Below the pieces are notes generated by a model. That model saw only the letters and a list, made by a program, of their open reading frames with translations, was not told the origin of the DNA and searched no databases. The position numbers and the translations under genes are program-made. This document shows positions 26,374 to 34,044 of a stretch of DNA of 64,000 bases, in pieces; position 1 is the stretch's first letter; each line of letters starts with the position of its first letter. Source of the DNA: JAISGQ01 sp045536305 (GTDB lineage Bacteria; Bacillota; Clostridia; Oscillospirales; Acutalibacteraceae); assembly GCA_045536305.1 (NCBI GenBank), contig JAZSNH010000054.1, positions 29,036-93,035 on the forward strand. The letters run 5' to 3'.

Positions 26374-26793
26374 TCAAAAGCTTTCATTGGGATTTTCATC
26401 CCAGTCGGATAAATATTTACCCGTTTCGTAATTATACTCCTCCAAAGCTTCCCACGGACGAGCTCCCCACGGAAACGAAATCGATGAGCCTACAGAAAGA
26501 AGCTTTACCTCTGCAAAATCCAATGCTCGTATCTCAGCTATCTTCTCATCGCTTGTTGTGAGCTTATAATCAAGTATATTGATTTCATCGAGAAAAAGTG
26601 CATTAGAGAACCATTGAGCAATATACTCAAACAGCTCATCGATATGCTTTATTTCCTGAAACTCGTCCTCGGAAAGACCGAAGGGTGCAGCACCTGCATC
26701 GATCTGATCATCCTGTCCGTCAAGGCTTGAAAATGCCGCTCTGAGCATTTTACCACTCTTAGTTTCAATAGTAACATTCGCAAACATTCCCAT
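26374..26793 (-). CDS. Leaderless acidic protein between leader proteins B and C
   Basis: A 139-residue protein, MGMFANVTIETKSGKMLRAAFSS at the start, with no SSSSSF motif. RBS AAGGAG lies nine bases before the ATG. Sequence such as IDELFEYIAQWFSNALF suggests helices in the middle, and the C-terminus is WDENPNESF. The start (VTIETKSGK) loosely resembles the strand that follows the leader in proteins C and D (VTLRIYDKKGK, VTIRIETEKGI), so it could be a relative that lost or never had the leader. Function unknown. Confidence 0.75.
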   Translation of the reverse strand: MGMFANVTIETKSGKMLRAAFSSLDGQDDQIDAGAAPFGLSEDEFQEIKHIDELFEYIAQWFSNALFLDEINILDYKLTTSDEKIAEIRALDFAEVKLLSVGSSISFPWGARPWEALEEYNYETGKYLSDWDENPNESF

Positions 26794-26806
26794 AATGCTT
26801 TACTCC

Positions 26807-27601
26807 TTAGTCCAAAACAAACTCAGCATAACGGGTTATCTTGCCGTTTTTCATATTGATGATATCGTAGGTTGTCCCTTCGACAGAATTCGGTCCATAG
26901 CAGCTTTGCAGTCTCTTGCAGAGCTTTTCGATATTTTCATCTGTGGGGTCAAAAATGTATCTGAAATCCTTGTATCCCTGACCGAAGCTTTCGCCCTCTC
27001 TGTCGCCACAGGAGGCATTTATGTATTTTATAAGCTTTTTCTTTGCTCTCTTTTTCTTCCTACCCTCAGCCTCAAGATATTGCTTTGCAAGATCACAGAG
27101 CGTTTGATCGTTATCTGCAATGAGATCTGCAAATTCGCCCCATGCGGAATAATCATGGTGTACTTCTATTCGGTCAATGTCTTTTACCTTTTTGATTCCT
27201 GATGTGACTTCTTCCCTGAATTGTTTGCGGATTTCCTTTGATATTAGCTTCTGAAGCTTTTCATAGTCTTCCATTCCGTACATTTCGTAATACTCGCCGG
27301 CAGTCAGTCCTTCGGGAATTTCATTCTCCTCTTCACATTCTTCGTCTTCATCACAATCTTCGTCGTACTCATCATAGAATCCGTCGTCTGTGCTGTCGAG
27401 GAGATAATCACAAAGTTCCTCTACGGTCTTTTTCTTTCTGAGGTCTCCGATGTTACCGCAGAATCTGCTGTCTCCGCCGTCTTCATTAAGCGCATACTCT
27501 GTGCCGAAAGAATAGAGCTTTCCTTTTTTGTCATATATTCTGAGTGTTACAACAAAGCTGCTCGATGATGAATTTGTTACGAAATCTGTTCTTATTTTCA
27601 T
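26807..27601 (-). CDS. SSSSSF-leader protein C
   Basis: The 264-residue paralogue of protein B. It begins MKIRTDFVTNSSSSSF followed by VVTLRIYDKKGKLYSFGTEYAL. A long acidic insert (DEYDEDCDEDEECEEENE near 82-100) and a basic patch (EGRKKKRAKKKLIKYI) distinguish it from B. The shared block GEFADLIADNDQTLCDLAKQYLEAEG and the ending NMKNGKITRYAEFVLD show common descent. RBS GGAG lies before the ATG at 27601. It lies 12 bases after protein D. Function unknown. Confidence 0.87.
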   Translation of the reverse strand: MKIRTDFVTNSSSSSFVVTLRIYDKKGKLYSFGTEYALNEDGGDSRFCGNIGDLRKKKTVEELCDYLLDSTDDGFYDEYDEDCDEDEECEEENEIPEGLTAGEYYEMYGMEDYEKLQKLISKEIRKQFREEVTSGIKKVKDIDRIEVHHDYSAWGEFADLIADNDQTLCDLAKQYLEAEGRKKKRAKKKLIKYINASCGDREGESFGQGYKDFRYIFDPTDENIEKLCKRLQSCYGPNSVEGTTYDIINMKNGKITRYAEFVLD

Positions 27602-27613
27602 TGTTATACTCCA

Positions 27614-28063
27614 TTATACATCCTTTTCGTCGGCATCAGTCTGCTGCACCTGTCCGTTTTTGAGATCGAACACAATTGCATAGCCCAGAATAAAATTACC
27701 TTCCAAATCCTGCGGCAAATCCTCACCGATATCCTCGGGGTCTGCCATTTCTCCGAAAAGGAGCGCGCCCTCGGCATATCTGACTGTTCGAACATCAGCT
27801 TTTTCTACGGCTTCTATATTCGGAAGCTCATCACCAAAGGCTTCGGTATAAAGAAGATTATCACTGCCAATGCCAAGAAGCTTCATAAGCTTGGTTATAT
27901 TCGACGCACTCATCATGTCTTTTAATGCAGAATTTTCCTCCTCAAAAAACTCGGGATCGACGCAAGGCTCGGTAAAGGCATAAATGCCTTTTTCGGTTTC
28001 TATCCTTATGGTCACAAAGGAACTTGAAGAAGAATTGGTCACAAAATCGGTTCTTAATTTCAT
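27614..28063 (-). CDS. SSSSSF-leader protein D, coupled to the radical SAM gene
   Basis: A 149-residue acidic protein beginning MKLRTDFVTNSSSSSF, then VTIRIETEKGIYAFTEPCVDPEFFEEE. Its ATG overlaps the TGA of the radical SAM gene by four bases (ATGA), so the two are translationally coupled, which is the best evidence that leader protein and enzyme work together. The middle (LKDMMSASNITKLMKLLGIGSDNLLYTEAFGDELPNIEAV) and the end (FILGYAIVFDLKNGQVQQTDADEKDV) share no recognised family. Function unknown. Confidence 0.86.
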   Translation of the reverse strand: MKLRTDFVTNSSSSSFVTIRIETEKGIYAFTEPCVDPEFFEEENSALKDMMSASNITKLMKLLGIGSDNLLYTEAFGDELPNIEAVEKADVRTVRYAEGALLFGEMADPEDIGEDLPQDLEGNFILGYAIVFDLKNGQVQQTDADEKDV

Positions 28064-29139
28064 TTTTCACATCTCCTTTTTTCACTGCCGCAGAATACTA
28101 TCTCGGGCATCAGTGGGCAGCCGCCCATGCAGAGAGCTTTTTTCTCGCAATCGGGACAGGCTTTTCTCATACGGTCTCTGAAACGCTCAAAGGGTTCACT
28201 GTTCCATGCTTTTGTTATGTCCGTCTCTCTCAGCGATACTTCATATCGCTTATCCTGATCGAAGCTGCAGGGAACCATTATCATATCGGCTCCTATATAG
28301 CAGCTGTATCTGCCGCCCTCGCAGGTGTCGAGAGATTCGGGCATTATTGATTTGCAGAAGTGTATCGCACCCGGTACATTGCAGCTGTCCATTCCTACCT
28401 TGAACGGATGGTGTTTATCCACCTCTGCGAAAAAAAGCGCGACTCTTTCGTCATCAAAGGAAAGCATATTCTCCTTCGAACCCTGCCCTGCGGGCTTATG
28501 GAGCAGGAAAATGACAGCATTTATTCCTTTTGGGAAATCATTTCTTTTCAAGCGGTCGATCGCTTCATCTATACTGTTTTTTCCGAGGACATAGTGTATA
28601 TTGGTTTTTACCCCTGCATCAAGCAGCATATCGACTGCTCTGAGGGTGTATTCGCTTCTGTACCAGCTGACGGCAACGGCGCCGCAGTATTTTTTGCATA
28701 ATGCAGCTATTTCAGGCGTCATGCCGTAGCCCGAGGTTGTAAAATTCGGAACAAGGATATTTTCACGGCAGATTTTGAGTATCTCTTCAAAATGCTCGTG
28801 CTGATCAGGGTCGCCTCTGCCGCCAAGGGCAAACTGATTGCATTTGCCCTTTGACTGCTCTGCTATCCACCTGAAATCATCAAGTGACATATTCGGCTGT
28901 TCTATGAGCATTCCGCTCTGATAGCAGCCTATTCCCGCCTTTGCACAGAGGCCTGTTTTTCCGTGTATGCAGTGTCCCATTATTCCGACATCTATCAGAT
29001 GCGGATATGATGCCATAAACGGATCGACACCTGTATCCTTCCCGTTTTCATCAAGGATTCCCGTGCGTACATACGCGCCTGTTTCTGTGTCAAACGCCGA
29101 CTTAAAACAATATTTTTTATCGTTGATTATGTATCTCAT
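28060..29139 (-). CDS. Radical SAM/SPASM protein with unusual cysteine spacing, first gene of the leader-protein operon
   Basis: A 359-residue protein. The C-terminal SPASM region is clear: DSCNVPGAIHFC, LDTCEGGRYSCYIGADMIMVPCSF, and CPDCEKKALCMGGCP at about 336-350, enough for auxiliary iron-sulfur clusters. The barrel is supported by NQFALGGRGDPDQHEHFEEILKICREN, NFTTSGYGMT, VSWYRSE and NIHYVLGKNSI. The N-terminal cluster site is not CX3CX2C but C57-X7-C65-X6-C72-Y, in MGHCIHGKTGLCAKAGIGCY. SPASM enzymes most often modify peptides made nearby; the four-base overlap with leader protein D supports that. It could still be an enzyme with a non-peptide substrate. Confidence 0.85.
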   Translation of the reverse strand: MRYIINDKKYCFKSAFDTETGAYVRTGILDENGKDTGVDPFMASYPHLIDVGIMGHCIHGKTGLCAKAGIGCYQSGMLIEQPNMSLDDFRWIAEQSKGKCNQFALGGRGDPDQHEHFEEILKICRENILVPNFTTSGYGMTPEIAALCKKYCGAVAVSWYRSEYTLRAVDMLLDAGVKTNIHYVLGKNSIDEAIDRLKRNDFPKGINAVIFLLHKPAGQGSKENMLSFDDERVALFFAEVDKHHPFKVGMDSCNVPGAIHFCKSIMPESLDTCEGGRYSCYIGADMIMVPCSFDQDKRYEVSLRETDITKAWNSEPFERFRDRMRKACPDCEKKALCMGGCPLMPEIVFCGSEKRRCEK

Positions 29140-29197
29140 TTTTTGTCCTGCTTTTTGTTTTTTGATTTTTTAACATATAAATTATCAGATTTATATT

Positions 29198-29226
29198 ATT
29201 ATATGATATATATCTGTTCATGTCAA
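29198..29226 (-). promoter_or_regulatory. Consensus promoter of the radical SAM / leader-protein operon
   Basis: TTGACA (29221-29226) and TATAAT (29198-29203) are separated by exactly 17 bases on the minus strand. Both hexamers are perfect matches, so the operon may be strongly expressed. The start would lie near 29191, leaving a leader of about 50 bases. Confidence 0.88.
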
Positions 29227-29242
29227 ATCAATTCACGCTTCT

Positions 29243-29280
29243 AACAGAAAAACCGATGCAAAGCATCGGTTTTTTCTGTT
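29243..29280. terminator. Terminator after smpB
   Basis: A hairpin with arms AACAGAAAAACCGATGC (29243-29259) and its complement (29263-29280) has T runs on both strands, directly after the smpB stop codon. Confidence 0.88.
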
Positions 29281-29743
29281 ATCTTGATTTCATTGCTCTG
29301 TCTATATCGCGTTTTGCGTCGCGTTCGGCTGCCGATGCCCTCTTATCATGGAGCTTTTTGCCTCGGCAGACACCTACCTGTACCTTTACGAGCGAGCCCT
29401 TGAAATAGAGAGAAAGCGGAATTATAGCCAGACCCTGCTGCTTCTGGATGCCCATAAGACGCATTATCTCCTTTTTGTGCATGAGAAGTCTTCTTTCGCG
29501 AAGAGGATCGCGATTGAATATATTTCCCTGCTCATACGGGGATATATGCATATTGCGTACCACAAGCTCTCCGTCCTGTATGGTACACCACGCATCCTTA
29601 AGATTAACGCTTCCGCCGCGGATGGATTTTACCTCGGTGCCGCACAGCTCTATGCCTGCCTCATACGATTCCTCGACAAAATAATCGTGGAACGCTTTGC
29701 GGTTTGTCGCTATCACTCTTTGTGAATTTTTATTGTCTGCCAT
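29279..29743 (-). CDS. smpB: SsrA-binding protein SmpB
   Basis: A 154-residue partner of tmRNA in rescue of stalled ribosomes. Family sequence is clear: ATNRKAFHDYFVEESYEAGIELCGTEVKSIR, NLKDAW, NMHISPYEQGN, RRLLMHKKEI and GKKLHDKR at the basic tail. I start it at ATG 29743 behind the ideal site AAAGGAGGTGCCGAT; an in-frame start at 29791 would overlap recR. It is the last gene of the dnaX-ybaB-recR-smpB operon. Confidence 0.97.
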   Translation of the reverse strand: MADNKNSQRVIATNRKAFHDYFVEESYEAGIELCGTEVKSIRGGSVNLKDAWCTIQDGELVVRNMHISPYEQGNIFNRDPLRERRLLMHKKEIMRLMGIQKQQGLAIIPLSLYFKGSLVKVQVGVCRGKKLHDKRASAAERDAKRDIDRAMKSR

Positions 29744-29762
29744 ATCGGCACCTCCTTTTTTA

Positions 29763-30362
29763 TCAAAGCTCGCTTCTGCCCTCAAGAGCATGCTTTAGGG
29801 TAAATTCGTCTGCATATTCAAGGTCACCGCCTACGGGGATACCGTAAGCAAGACGTGTCACCTTCACTCCCAACGGCTTGAGAAGACGGCTTATGTACAT
29901 AGCCGTTGTTTCCCCCTCAACTGTCGGGTTTGTCGCCATGATTACCTCTTTTACTTCTCCCGACTGTATCCTTGCAAGCAGCTCCTTTACTCTCAGCTGC
30001 TCTGCGCCGATGCCGTCCATGGGTGACAGACAGCCGTGAAGCACATGATACCTTGCGTTAAATTCGTGAGTTCTCTCAAGCGCAATAACATCTCTCGGTG
30101 ACTCCACAACACATATAGTAGTACCGTCACGATTTGGATTTTTGCATATAGAACAGACCTCACTGTCGGTAAGGTTACAGCAAACATCGCAATATCTCAG
30201 CGTTTCTCTTGCATTGATTATTGCATTGGCAAAGCGTTCCGCCTTTTCGATCGGAACATCCAGCATGTGCAGTGCAAGACGCTGTGCGGTTTTATGCCCT
30301 ATTCCGGGCAGGCTTTCAAACTGCTCGATGAGCTGTGAAAGCGCAGCTACACTATATGACAT
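29763..30362 (-). CDS. recR: Recombination mediator RecR
   Basis: A 199-residue protein acting with RecO/RecF in RecA loading. Features: helix-hairpin-helix LIEQFESLPGIGHKTAQRLALHML, zinc finger CDVCCNLTDSEVCSIC (residues 57-72), and a Toprim domain with VVESPRDVIALERT and VIMATNPTVEGETTAMYI. The length is standard. It starts one base pair beyond the ybaB stop, as is usual for the ybaB-recR pair. Confidence 0.97.
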   Translation of the reverse strand: MSYSVAALSQLIEQFESLPGIGHKTAQRLALHMLDVPIEKAERFANAIINARETLRYCDVCCNLTDSEVCSICKNPNRDGTTICVVESPRDVIALERTHEFNARYHVLHGCLSPMDGIGAEQLRVKELLARIQSGEVKEVIMATNPTVEGETTAMYISRLLKPLGVKVTRLAYGIPVGGDLEYADEFTLKHALEGRSEL

Positions 30363-30363
30363 A

Positions 30364-30714
30364 TCAGAAAAGACCGGGAATGCTCAGTCCGCCTGTGAGC
30401 GGTCCGAGGCGGCTTTCTTTTTCTTCGTTGATCTGACGGATAGCTTCATTGACAGCCGCGGTGATAAGATCTCCAAGCATCTCGGTGTCCTCGGGATCTA
30501 CGACCTCGGGCTTGATTTCGATGCTCTTGAGCTCCATTGCGCCCGTCATCTTTACAACAACGGCATTTCCGCCCGAGCTTACTTCATATTCCTTTACGTT
30601 CAGCTCTTCGGTTACCTTCTCCATCTCTTCCTGCATCTTCTGTGCCTGACGGGCAAGGCTGCTCATATTATTCGGCATTCCTCCGCCGTAGCCTGCGGGT
30701 AATCTTGATTTCAT
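30364..30714 (-). CDS. YbaB/EbfC-family nucleoid-associated protein
   Basis: A 116-residue DNA-binding dimer of the YbaB/EbfC family: NMSSLARQAQKMQEEMEKVTEELNVKEYEVSSGGNAVVVKMTGAMELKSIEIKPEVVDPEDTEMLGDLITAAVNEAIRQI. The ATG at 30714 is chosen because GGAGG lies eight bases before it and overlaps the alternative start at 30729. It sits between dnaX and recR as in most bacteria. Confidence 0.95.
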   Translation of the reverse strand: MKSRLPAGYGGGMPNNMSSLARQAQKMQEEMEKVTEELNVKEYEVSSGGNAVVVKMTGAMELKSIEIKPEVVDPEDTEMLGDLITAAVNEAIRQINEEKESRLGPLTGGLSIPGLF

Positions 30715-30741
30715 ATTATTGTCCTCCAATTGATTTATTAT

Positions 30742-32313
30742 TCAGTCTTGCGACTCTATTCCACTGCTTTTAAGTCTCTCTATAAGTGCATTTCCTGCAC
30801 TGTTTTCAGGCGTTTTGCCCTTCTCGCCGGGTCGGTACGGACCGAGTCGGTACTGCTTTCCCGATACCTCTGTGATAATGGAACGAAGATTATTTTTTAC
30901 TCTTGCCTGCCTGAGCATTTCCGCGCCGAAATCATTGCAGTCAACAAGCAGGTAATCATCGCTTAAATAAGCCCTTGAGCCTGACAGAGCAGCAAAGATA
31001 GCCGACTCCCTTCTTTCTTCGAGAAGTGAGAGCACCTTTGTCCAATCCTCAAAGGGGACTGCCTTGTCGCTCAGCTCCTGTACCTGTCTCGAGGGCAGGG
31101 CAGGTGATGCCGAGGGCACCGGCGGCGCATTGTCCGCAGATACCTGCTTCATAAATACGCCTGAGCGTATCTGCTTTTCGAGTGCCGCTATGCGTGCGGC
31201 AAGATCACCCGTATCCGTCTTCTGCAGATCTCTTGAGATCCTTATAAGACTCATCTCAAGCTCTGCTCTTCGCGATGCGCCGCGGCTCATTCGCTCAAGC
31301 ACGGTGTTGAGAGTATCTATTATATCTATGGTCTGTGAGAGCGAATATCTCTGTGCATCTTCCGTGAGCCTTTTAAGCTCTGCCGTCGAAACAGTCAGCA
31401 CTGCTTCCGGCTTCTGCACCGAATTGATTATCATCAGCGAACGGAAATGATTTATCAGCTCCTCGCACACTCTGTAAAGATCCTTTGCCTCAGAATAAAG
31501 GGCTGCGATATATTCGATTATTCCTGCACAATCACCGCAGGAAACCAGCCGTGACAGCTCAAACAGGTGATCCGTGCCTGCCATTCCCGCTGTCTCGGTG
31601 ACAACGTCCTCTGTAACCTCACGGTCACGCACGAGGCACTGATCGAGCAGTGATATTGCATCGCGCATTCCGCCATCGGCAAGCCGCGCTATAAGGTTCG
31701 CCGCATCATCCTCAAGAAGTGCGTGTTCCTCATTTGCAATGTATTTCAGCCTTTCTGCTATATCCTCCGGCGCAATTCGCTTGAAATTCAATTTTTGGCA
31801 TCTCGAAAGGATAGTTGCCGGTATCTTGTGCTCCTCTGTCGTTGCAAGTATGAATATTACATAGGGCGGCGGTTCCTCCAATGTTTTCAGCAGCGCATTG
31901 AAAGCCGCCGCTGACAGCATGTGGACCTCGTCTATTATATACACAAGGTATTTGCAGGCCGTCGGAGTGAAGTTTACTTTATCGCGAAGCATTCTGATGT
32001 CATCGACGCCGTTGTTTGAGGCTGCGTCCATTTCTATTACATCTGTTATGCTTTCATTTTCTATGCCCCTGCAGATTTCGCATTCATTGCATGGGTTTCC
32101 GTCAACGGGAGCAATACAGTTTACCGCCTTTGCAAGTATCTTTGCACAGGTGGTCTTGCCTGTGCCTCGGGTTCCTGTAAAGAGATATGCGTGTGCAAGC
32201 TTATTTCCTTTAAGTTCGCTGAGCAGTGTCATTGTCACCTGCGGCTGTCCGTATACATCATCAAAGGTCTTCGGACGCCATTTTCTATATAAAACCTGAT
32301 ACACGCTTTTCAC
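30742..32313 (-). CDS. dnaX: DNA polymerase III subunit gamma/tau
   Basis: A 523-residue clamp-loader ATPase. N-terminal YQVLYRKWRPKTFDDVYGQPQVTMTL, Walker A GTRGTGKTT near 48, the four-cysteine zinc module CIAPVDGNPCNECEIC near 66-81, Walker B VYIIDEVHML near 125, and the sensor ATTEEHKIPATILSRCQ. Domain III and a shortened tau tail follow (residues 380-523). No obvious slippery A-run frameshift site was noticed. It heads the operon directly after the SRP RNA gene. Confidence 0.97.
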   Translation of the reverse strand: MKSVYQVLYRKWRPKTFDDVYGQPQVTMTLLSELKGNKLAHAYLFTGTRGTGKTTCAKILAKAVNCIAPVDGNPCNECEICRGIENESITDVIEMDAASNNGVDDIRMLRDKVNFTPTACKYLVYIIDEVHMLSAAAFNALLKTLEEPPPYVIFILATTEEHKIPATILSRCQKLNFKRIAPEDIAERLKYIANEEHALLEDDAANLIARLADGGMRDAISLLDQCLVRDREVTEDVVTETAGMAGTDHLFELSRLVSCGDCAGIIEYIAALYSEAKDLYRVCEELINHFRSLMIINSVQKPEAVLTVSTAELKRLTEDAQRYSLSQTIDIIDTLNTVLERMSRGASRRAELEMSLIRISRDLQKTDTGDLAARIAALEKQIRSGVFMKQVSADNAPPVPSASPALPSRQVQELSDKAVPFEDWTKVLSLLEERRESAIFAALSGSRAYLSDDYLLVDCNDFGAEMLRQARVKNNLRSIITEVSGKQYRLGPYRPGEKGKTPENSAGNALIERLKSSGIESQD

Positions 32314-32340
32314 CCCGATTCATACATTTTATAAAACAAC

Positions 32341-32480
32341 AACCTGCGTACCGCCACACGGACACCAGGTTGACTGCGGCGCCCAAAGCAAAACGCTTAA
32401 TGCTGCTCGGTTCCCCGCCTGACATGATTCACGTCGCTCTGTCGCACAGGACCCGGCATCCGCATGCCGCTGCGCAGGTT
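32341..32480 (-). ncRNA. ffs: Signal recognition particle RNA (SRP RNA)
   Basis: On the minus strand the conserved apical part reads ATGTCAGGCGGGGAACCGAG followed by CAGC: a GGAA tetraloop closed by CGG/CCG, the GTCAGG side and AGCAGC side of the asymmetric loop that binds Ffh. The ends pair as AACCTGCG with CGCAGGTT, giving a rod of about 140 bases. Position just upstream of dnaX is the usual Firmicute location. Exact ends are uncertain by several bases. Confidence 0.93.
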
Positions 32481-32500
32481 AGCTGTTTTCAGTAATGGCT

Positions 32501-32529
32501 ATTTTAGCATATCGACGCTCAGATTGCAA
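32501..32529 (-). promoter_or_regulatory. Promoter of SRP RNA and possibly dnaX operon
   Basis: TTGCAA (32524-32529) and TAAAAT (32501-32506) with a 17-base spacer on the minus strand. Transcription would start about 14 bases before the predicted RNA end. Confidence 0.6.
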
Positions 32530-32799
32530 GTATTTGAGGGGCTTTTTTCTTATTTAATGTAAATATGACCTGAAAACGCCCTTTACTCCTTACAAAAACA
32601 TGTTTTATCAAATCGTTAATATTAAACAAATGATATGTCTGAATTTACATATTCATTCTCACAAGCAACAAACACGCACTAAACTGTTAAAGTGTTACCT
32701 CATTGTCAATTGTGCATTTTATACATAATTCTCAAATTAAATATAGTTAAATAATATGTCTTTGTCGGCGTGTCGCACAAAATATTTTTCAAAAAGTTG
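32530..32799. other. A/T-rich non-coding gap between SRP RNA and the HPr-like gene
   Basis: About 270 bases between two divergent promoters. No gene, RNA or repeat could be supported here. Confidence 0.6.
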
Positions 32800-32827
32800 T
32801 TGACATTGACGAAAGCCGTGCTATAAT
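32800..32827 (+). promoter_or_regulatory. Promoter of the HPr-like gene
   Basis: TTGACA (32800-32805) and TATAAT (32822-32827) with a 16-base spacer. It is followed by a leader of about 100 bases containing two stems: GTAATCA/TGATTAC (about 32834-32867) and GCAAT.../...ATTGC with ACAC/GTGT (about 32892-32918) just before the ribosome-binding site. Confidence 0.85.
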
Positions 32828-32935
32828 AAAACCGTAATCAAGAGGGAGCCAAGAGAACCCGTGATTACACACTCGCAGGATATAACATGACGCAATGATA
32901 CACCTTCAGTGTATTGCGGAAAGGATGATCCTAAT

Positions 32936-33253
32936 ATGAGAAGCACAGTATGGTCTCTTAACAATGTCGAAGTAAACGATTTTATGAAGCTCGTTGAAGA
33001 GTGTAAAGGAAATGTTTACCTCGTAACCCCCGAGGGCGATAAGCTCAACCTCAAGAGCACGCTTTGCAGCCTTATTGGTCTGGCAAGCATTATCAAGGGC
33101 GGAATCGTCGCAAACGCTTCTCTCCTTTGCGATAATGCAGAGGACGAAAGCCTTCTTCTCAAATATAAGCTGTACAAAAAGATCGATCCCGTCAGAGCAG
33201 CCGCACAGGATGAGGTGTCTGACGAGGAAGCAAAGGATGAAACCGCTGCCTGA
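32936..33253 (+). CDS. Small HPr-like protein
   Basis: A 105-residue protein. The stretch VNDFMKLVEECKGNVYLVTPEGDKLNLKSTLCSLIGLASIIKGGIVANASLLCDNAEDESLLLKYKLYK has the spacing of the second half of the phosphocarrier HPr (the KS.xxxLxxLxxxxG block followed by an EDE segment). The phosphorylatable His of HPr near residue 15 is missing, so it would not carry phosphate at that site. The last 20 residues are an acidic tail. I start at ATG 32936 behind AAAGGATG, not at an upstream in-frame codon. A regulatory role is possible; the homology is suggestive, not certain. Confidence 0.65.
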   Translation: MRSTVWSLNNVEVNDFMKLVEECKGNVYLVTPEGDKLNLKSTLCSLIGLASIIKGGIVANASLLCDNAEDESLLLKYKLYKKIDPVRAAAQDEVSDEEAKDETAA

Positions 33254-33261
33254 TTTGCAGC

Positions 33262-33365
33262 GGAAAAAGTCAGCGTAAGTCAAATCAAATGACCTGCGAG
33301 TGGCGATACACTTACGTCAAAAACAATCACAGGCAATCGGGCACTGCCCTGCACGCCTGTGTCCA
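33262..33365 (+). other. Structured 3' untranslated region of the HPr-like gene
   Basis: Two hairpins follow the stop codon: CGTAAGT/ACTTACG (33274-33316) and CACAGGC/GCCTGTG (33328-33361), the latter enclosing GGGC-ACT-GCCC. The loop of the first contains CCTGCGAGTG (33293-33302), which is exactly complementary to CACTCGCAGG (32870-32879) in the 5' leader of the same transcript. I could not match this to a named RNA family. Confidence 0.45.
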
Positions 33366-33425
33366 CATAAATCTCCTAATCATGAATTTTGCCTATATCT
33401 TTCTCTTTTTCATCTTCACACCTTT

Positions 33426-33460
33426 TTTAAAAGCTCCCCTTAAGGGGAGCTTTTAAATTT
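33426..33460 (+). terminator. Terminator of the HPr-like transcript
   Basis: A 14-bp perfect stem (33426-33439 with 33444-33457), TTAA loop and a partial T tail. Confidence 0.85.
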
Positions 33461-33494
33461 TACTCGTTGACTGATATATTCAACAATGCTATGA

Positions 33495-33968
33495 TTGATT
33501 CGAAAGGTGTTGAAAAATCACTTGAAAGAAAAAATAAACAAACTGTTCGATAAGCTGTTTTCCCGTGAGGTCATAATGTATCTGATTTTCGGTCTTCTCA
33601 CGACCGCTATAGACTTTGTCGTTTTTTACTGTGCATACAATTTTCTGCATATTGACGAAATGATAGCCACAGCAATAGCTTGGTGCATCGCTGTGATTTT
33701 TGCCTACATCACAAACCGCCTTTTTGTTTTTGAAAGCAAGGAAAAAGAAAAAGCGGGTATTATTCGTGAATTTTCCCTGTTTATCGGCGCAAGGCTTATT
33801 TCTCTCGGATTATCCGAGCTGATCGTACTGCTGATGATGAAGGTCATGGGCTTTGACGGGCGGCTCGGCAGCATCGTCACAAAGCTTGTCTGCGCTGTTG
33901 TCGTTATTATTTTCAATTTCTTTGCAAGCAAGTTTTTAATTTTTAAAAGGAACGGCGAAATTTCGTAG
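33495..33968 (+). CDS. GtrA-family membrane protein
   Basis: A 157-residue protein with four membrane helices of the GtrA family, thought to help move or position polyprenyl-linked sugars. Signature parts: VIMYLIFGLLTTAIDFVVFYCAYNFLHI, AIAWCIAVIFAYITNRLFVFES and LVCAVVVIIFNFFASKFLIFK. The start is unsure: TTG at 33495 gives 157 residues but no clear ribosome-binding site, while TTG at 33522 lies 12 bases after AAAGGTG and would remove nine residues. It stands alone on the strand, between two terminators. Confidence 0.86.
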   Translation: MIRKVLKNHLKEKINKLFDKLFSREVIMYLIFGLLTTAIDFVVFYCAYNFLHIDEMIATAIAWCIAVIFAYITNRLFVFESKEKEKAGIIREFSLFIGARLISLGLSELIVLLMMKVMGFDGRLGSIVTKLVCAVVVIIFNFFASKFLIFKRNGEIS

Positions 33969-34044
33969 GATTTTATGAAAATCCTCGACATTATATGTTT
34001 TATGAGTTATAATTTTTTCAACATATTGTAAAGGAGATCATATT

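Noticed and set aside
32936..33253. Calling the small protein a true HPr
   Set aside because: The phosphorylatable His region is absent, so only an HPr-like relationship is proposed.
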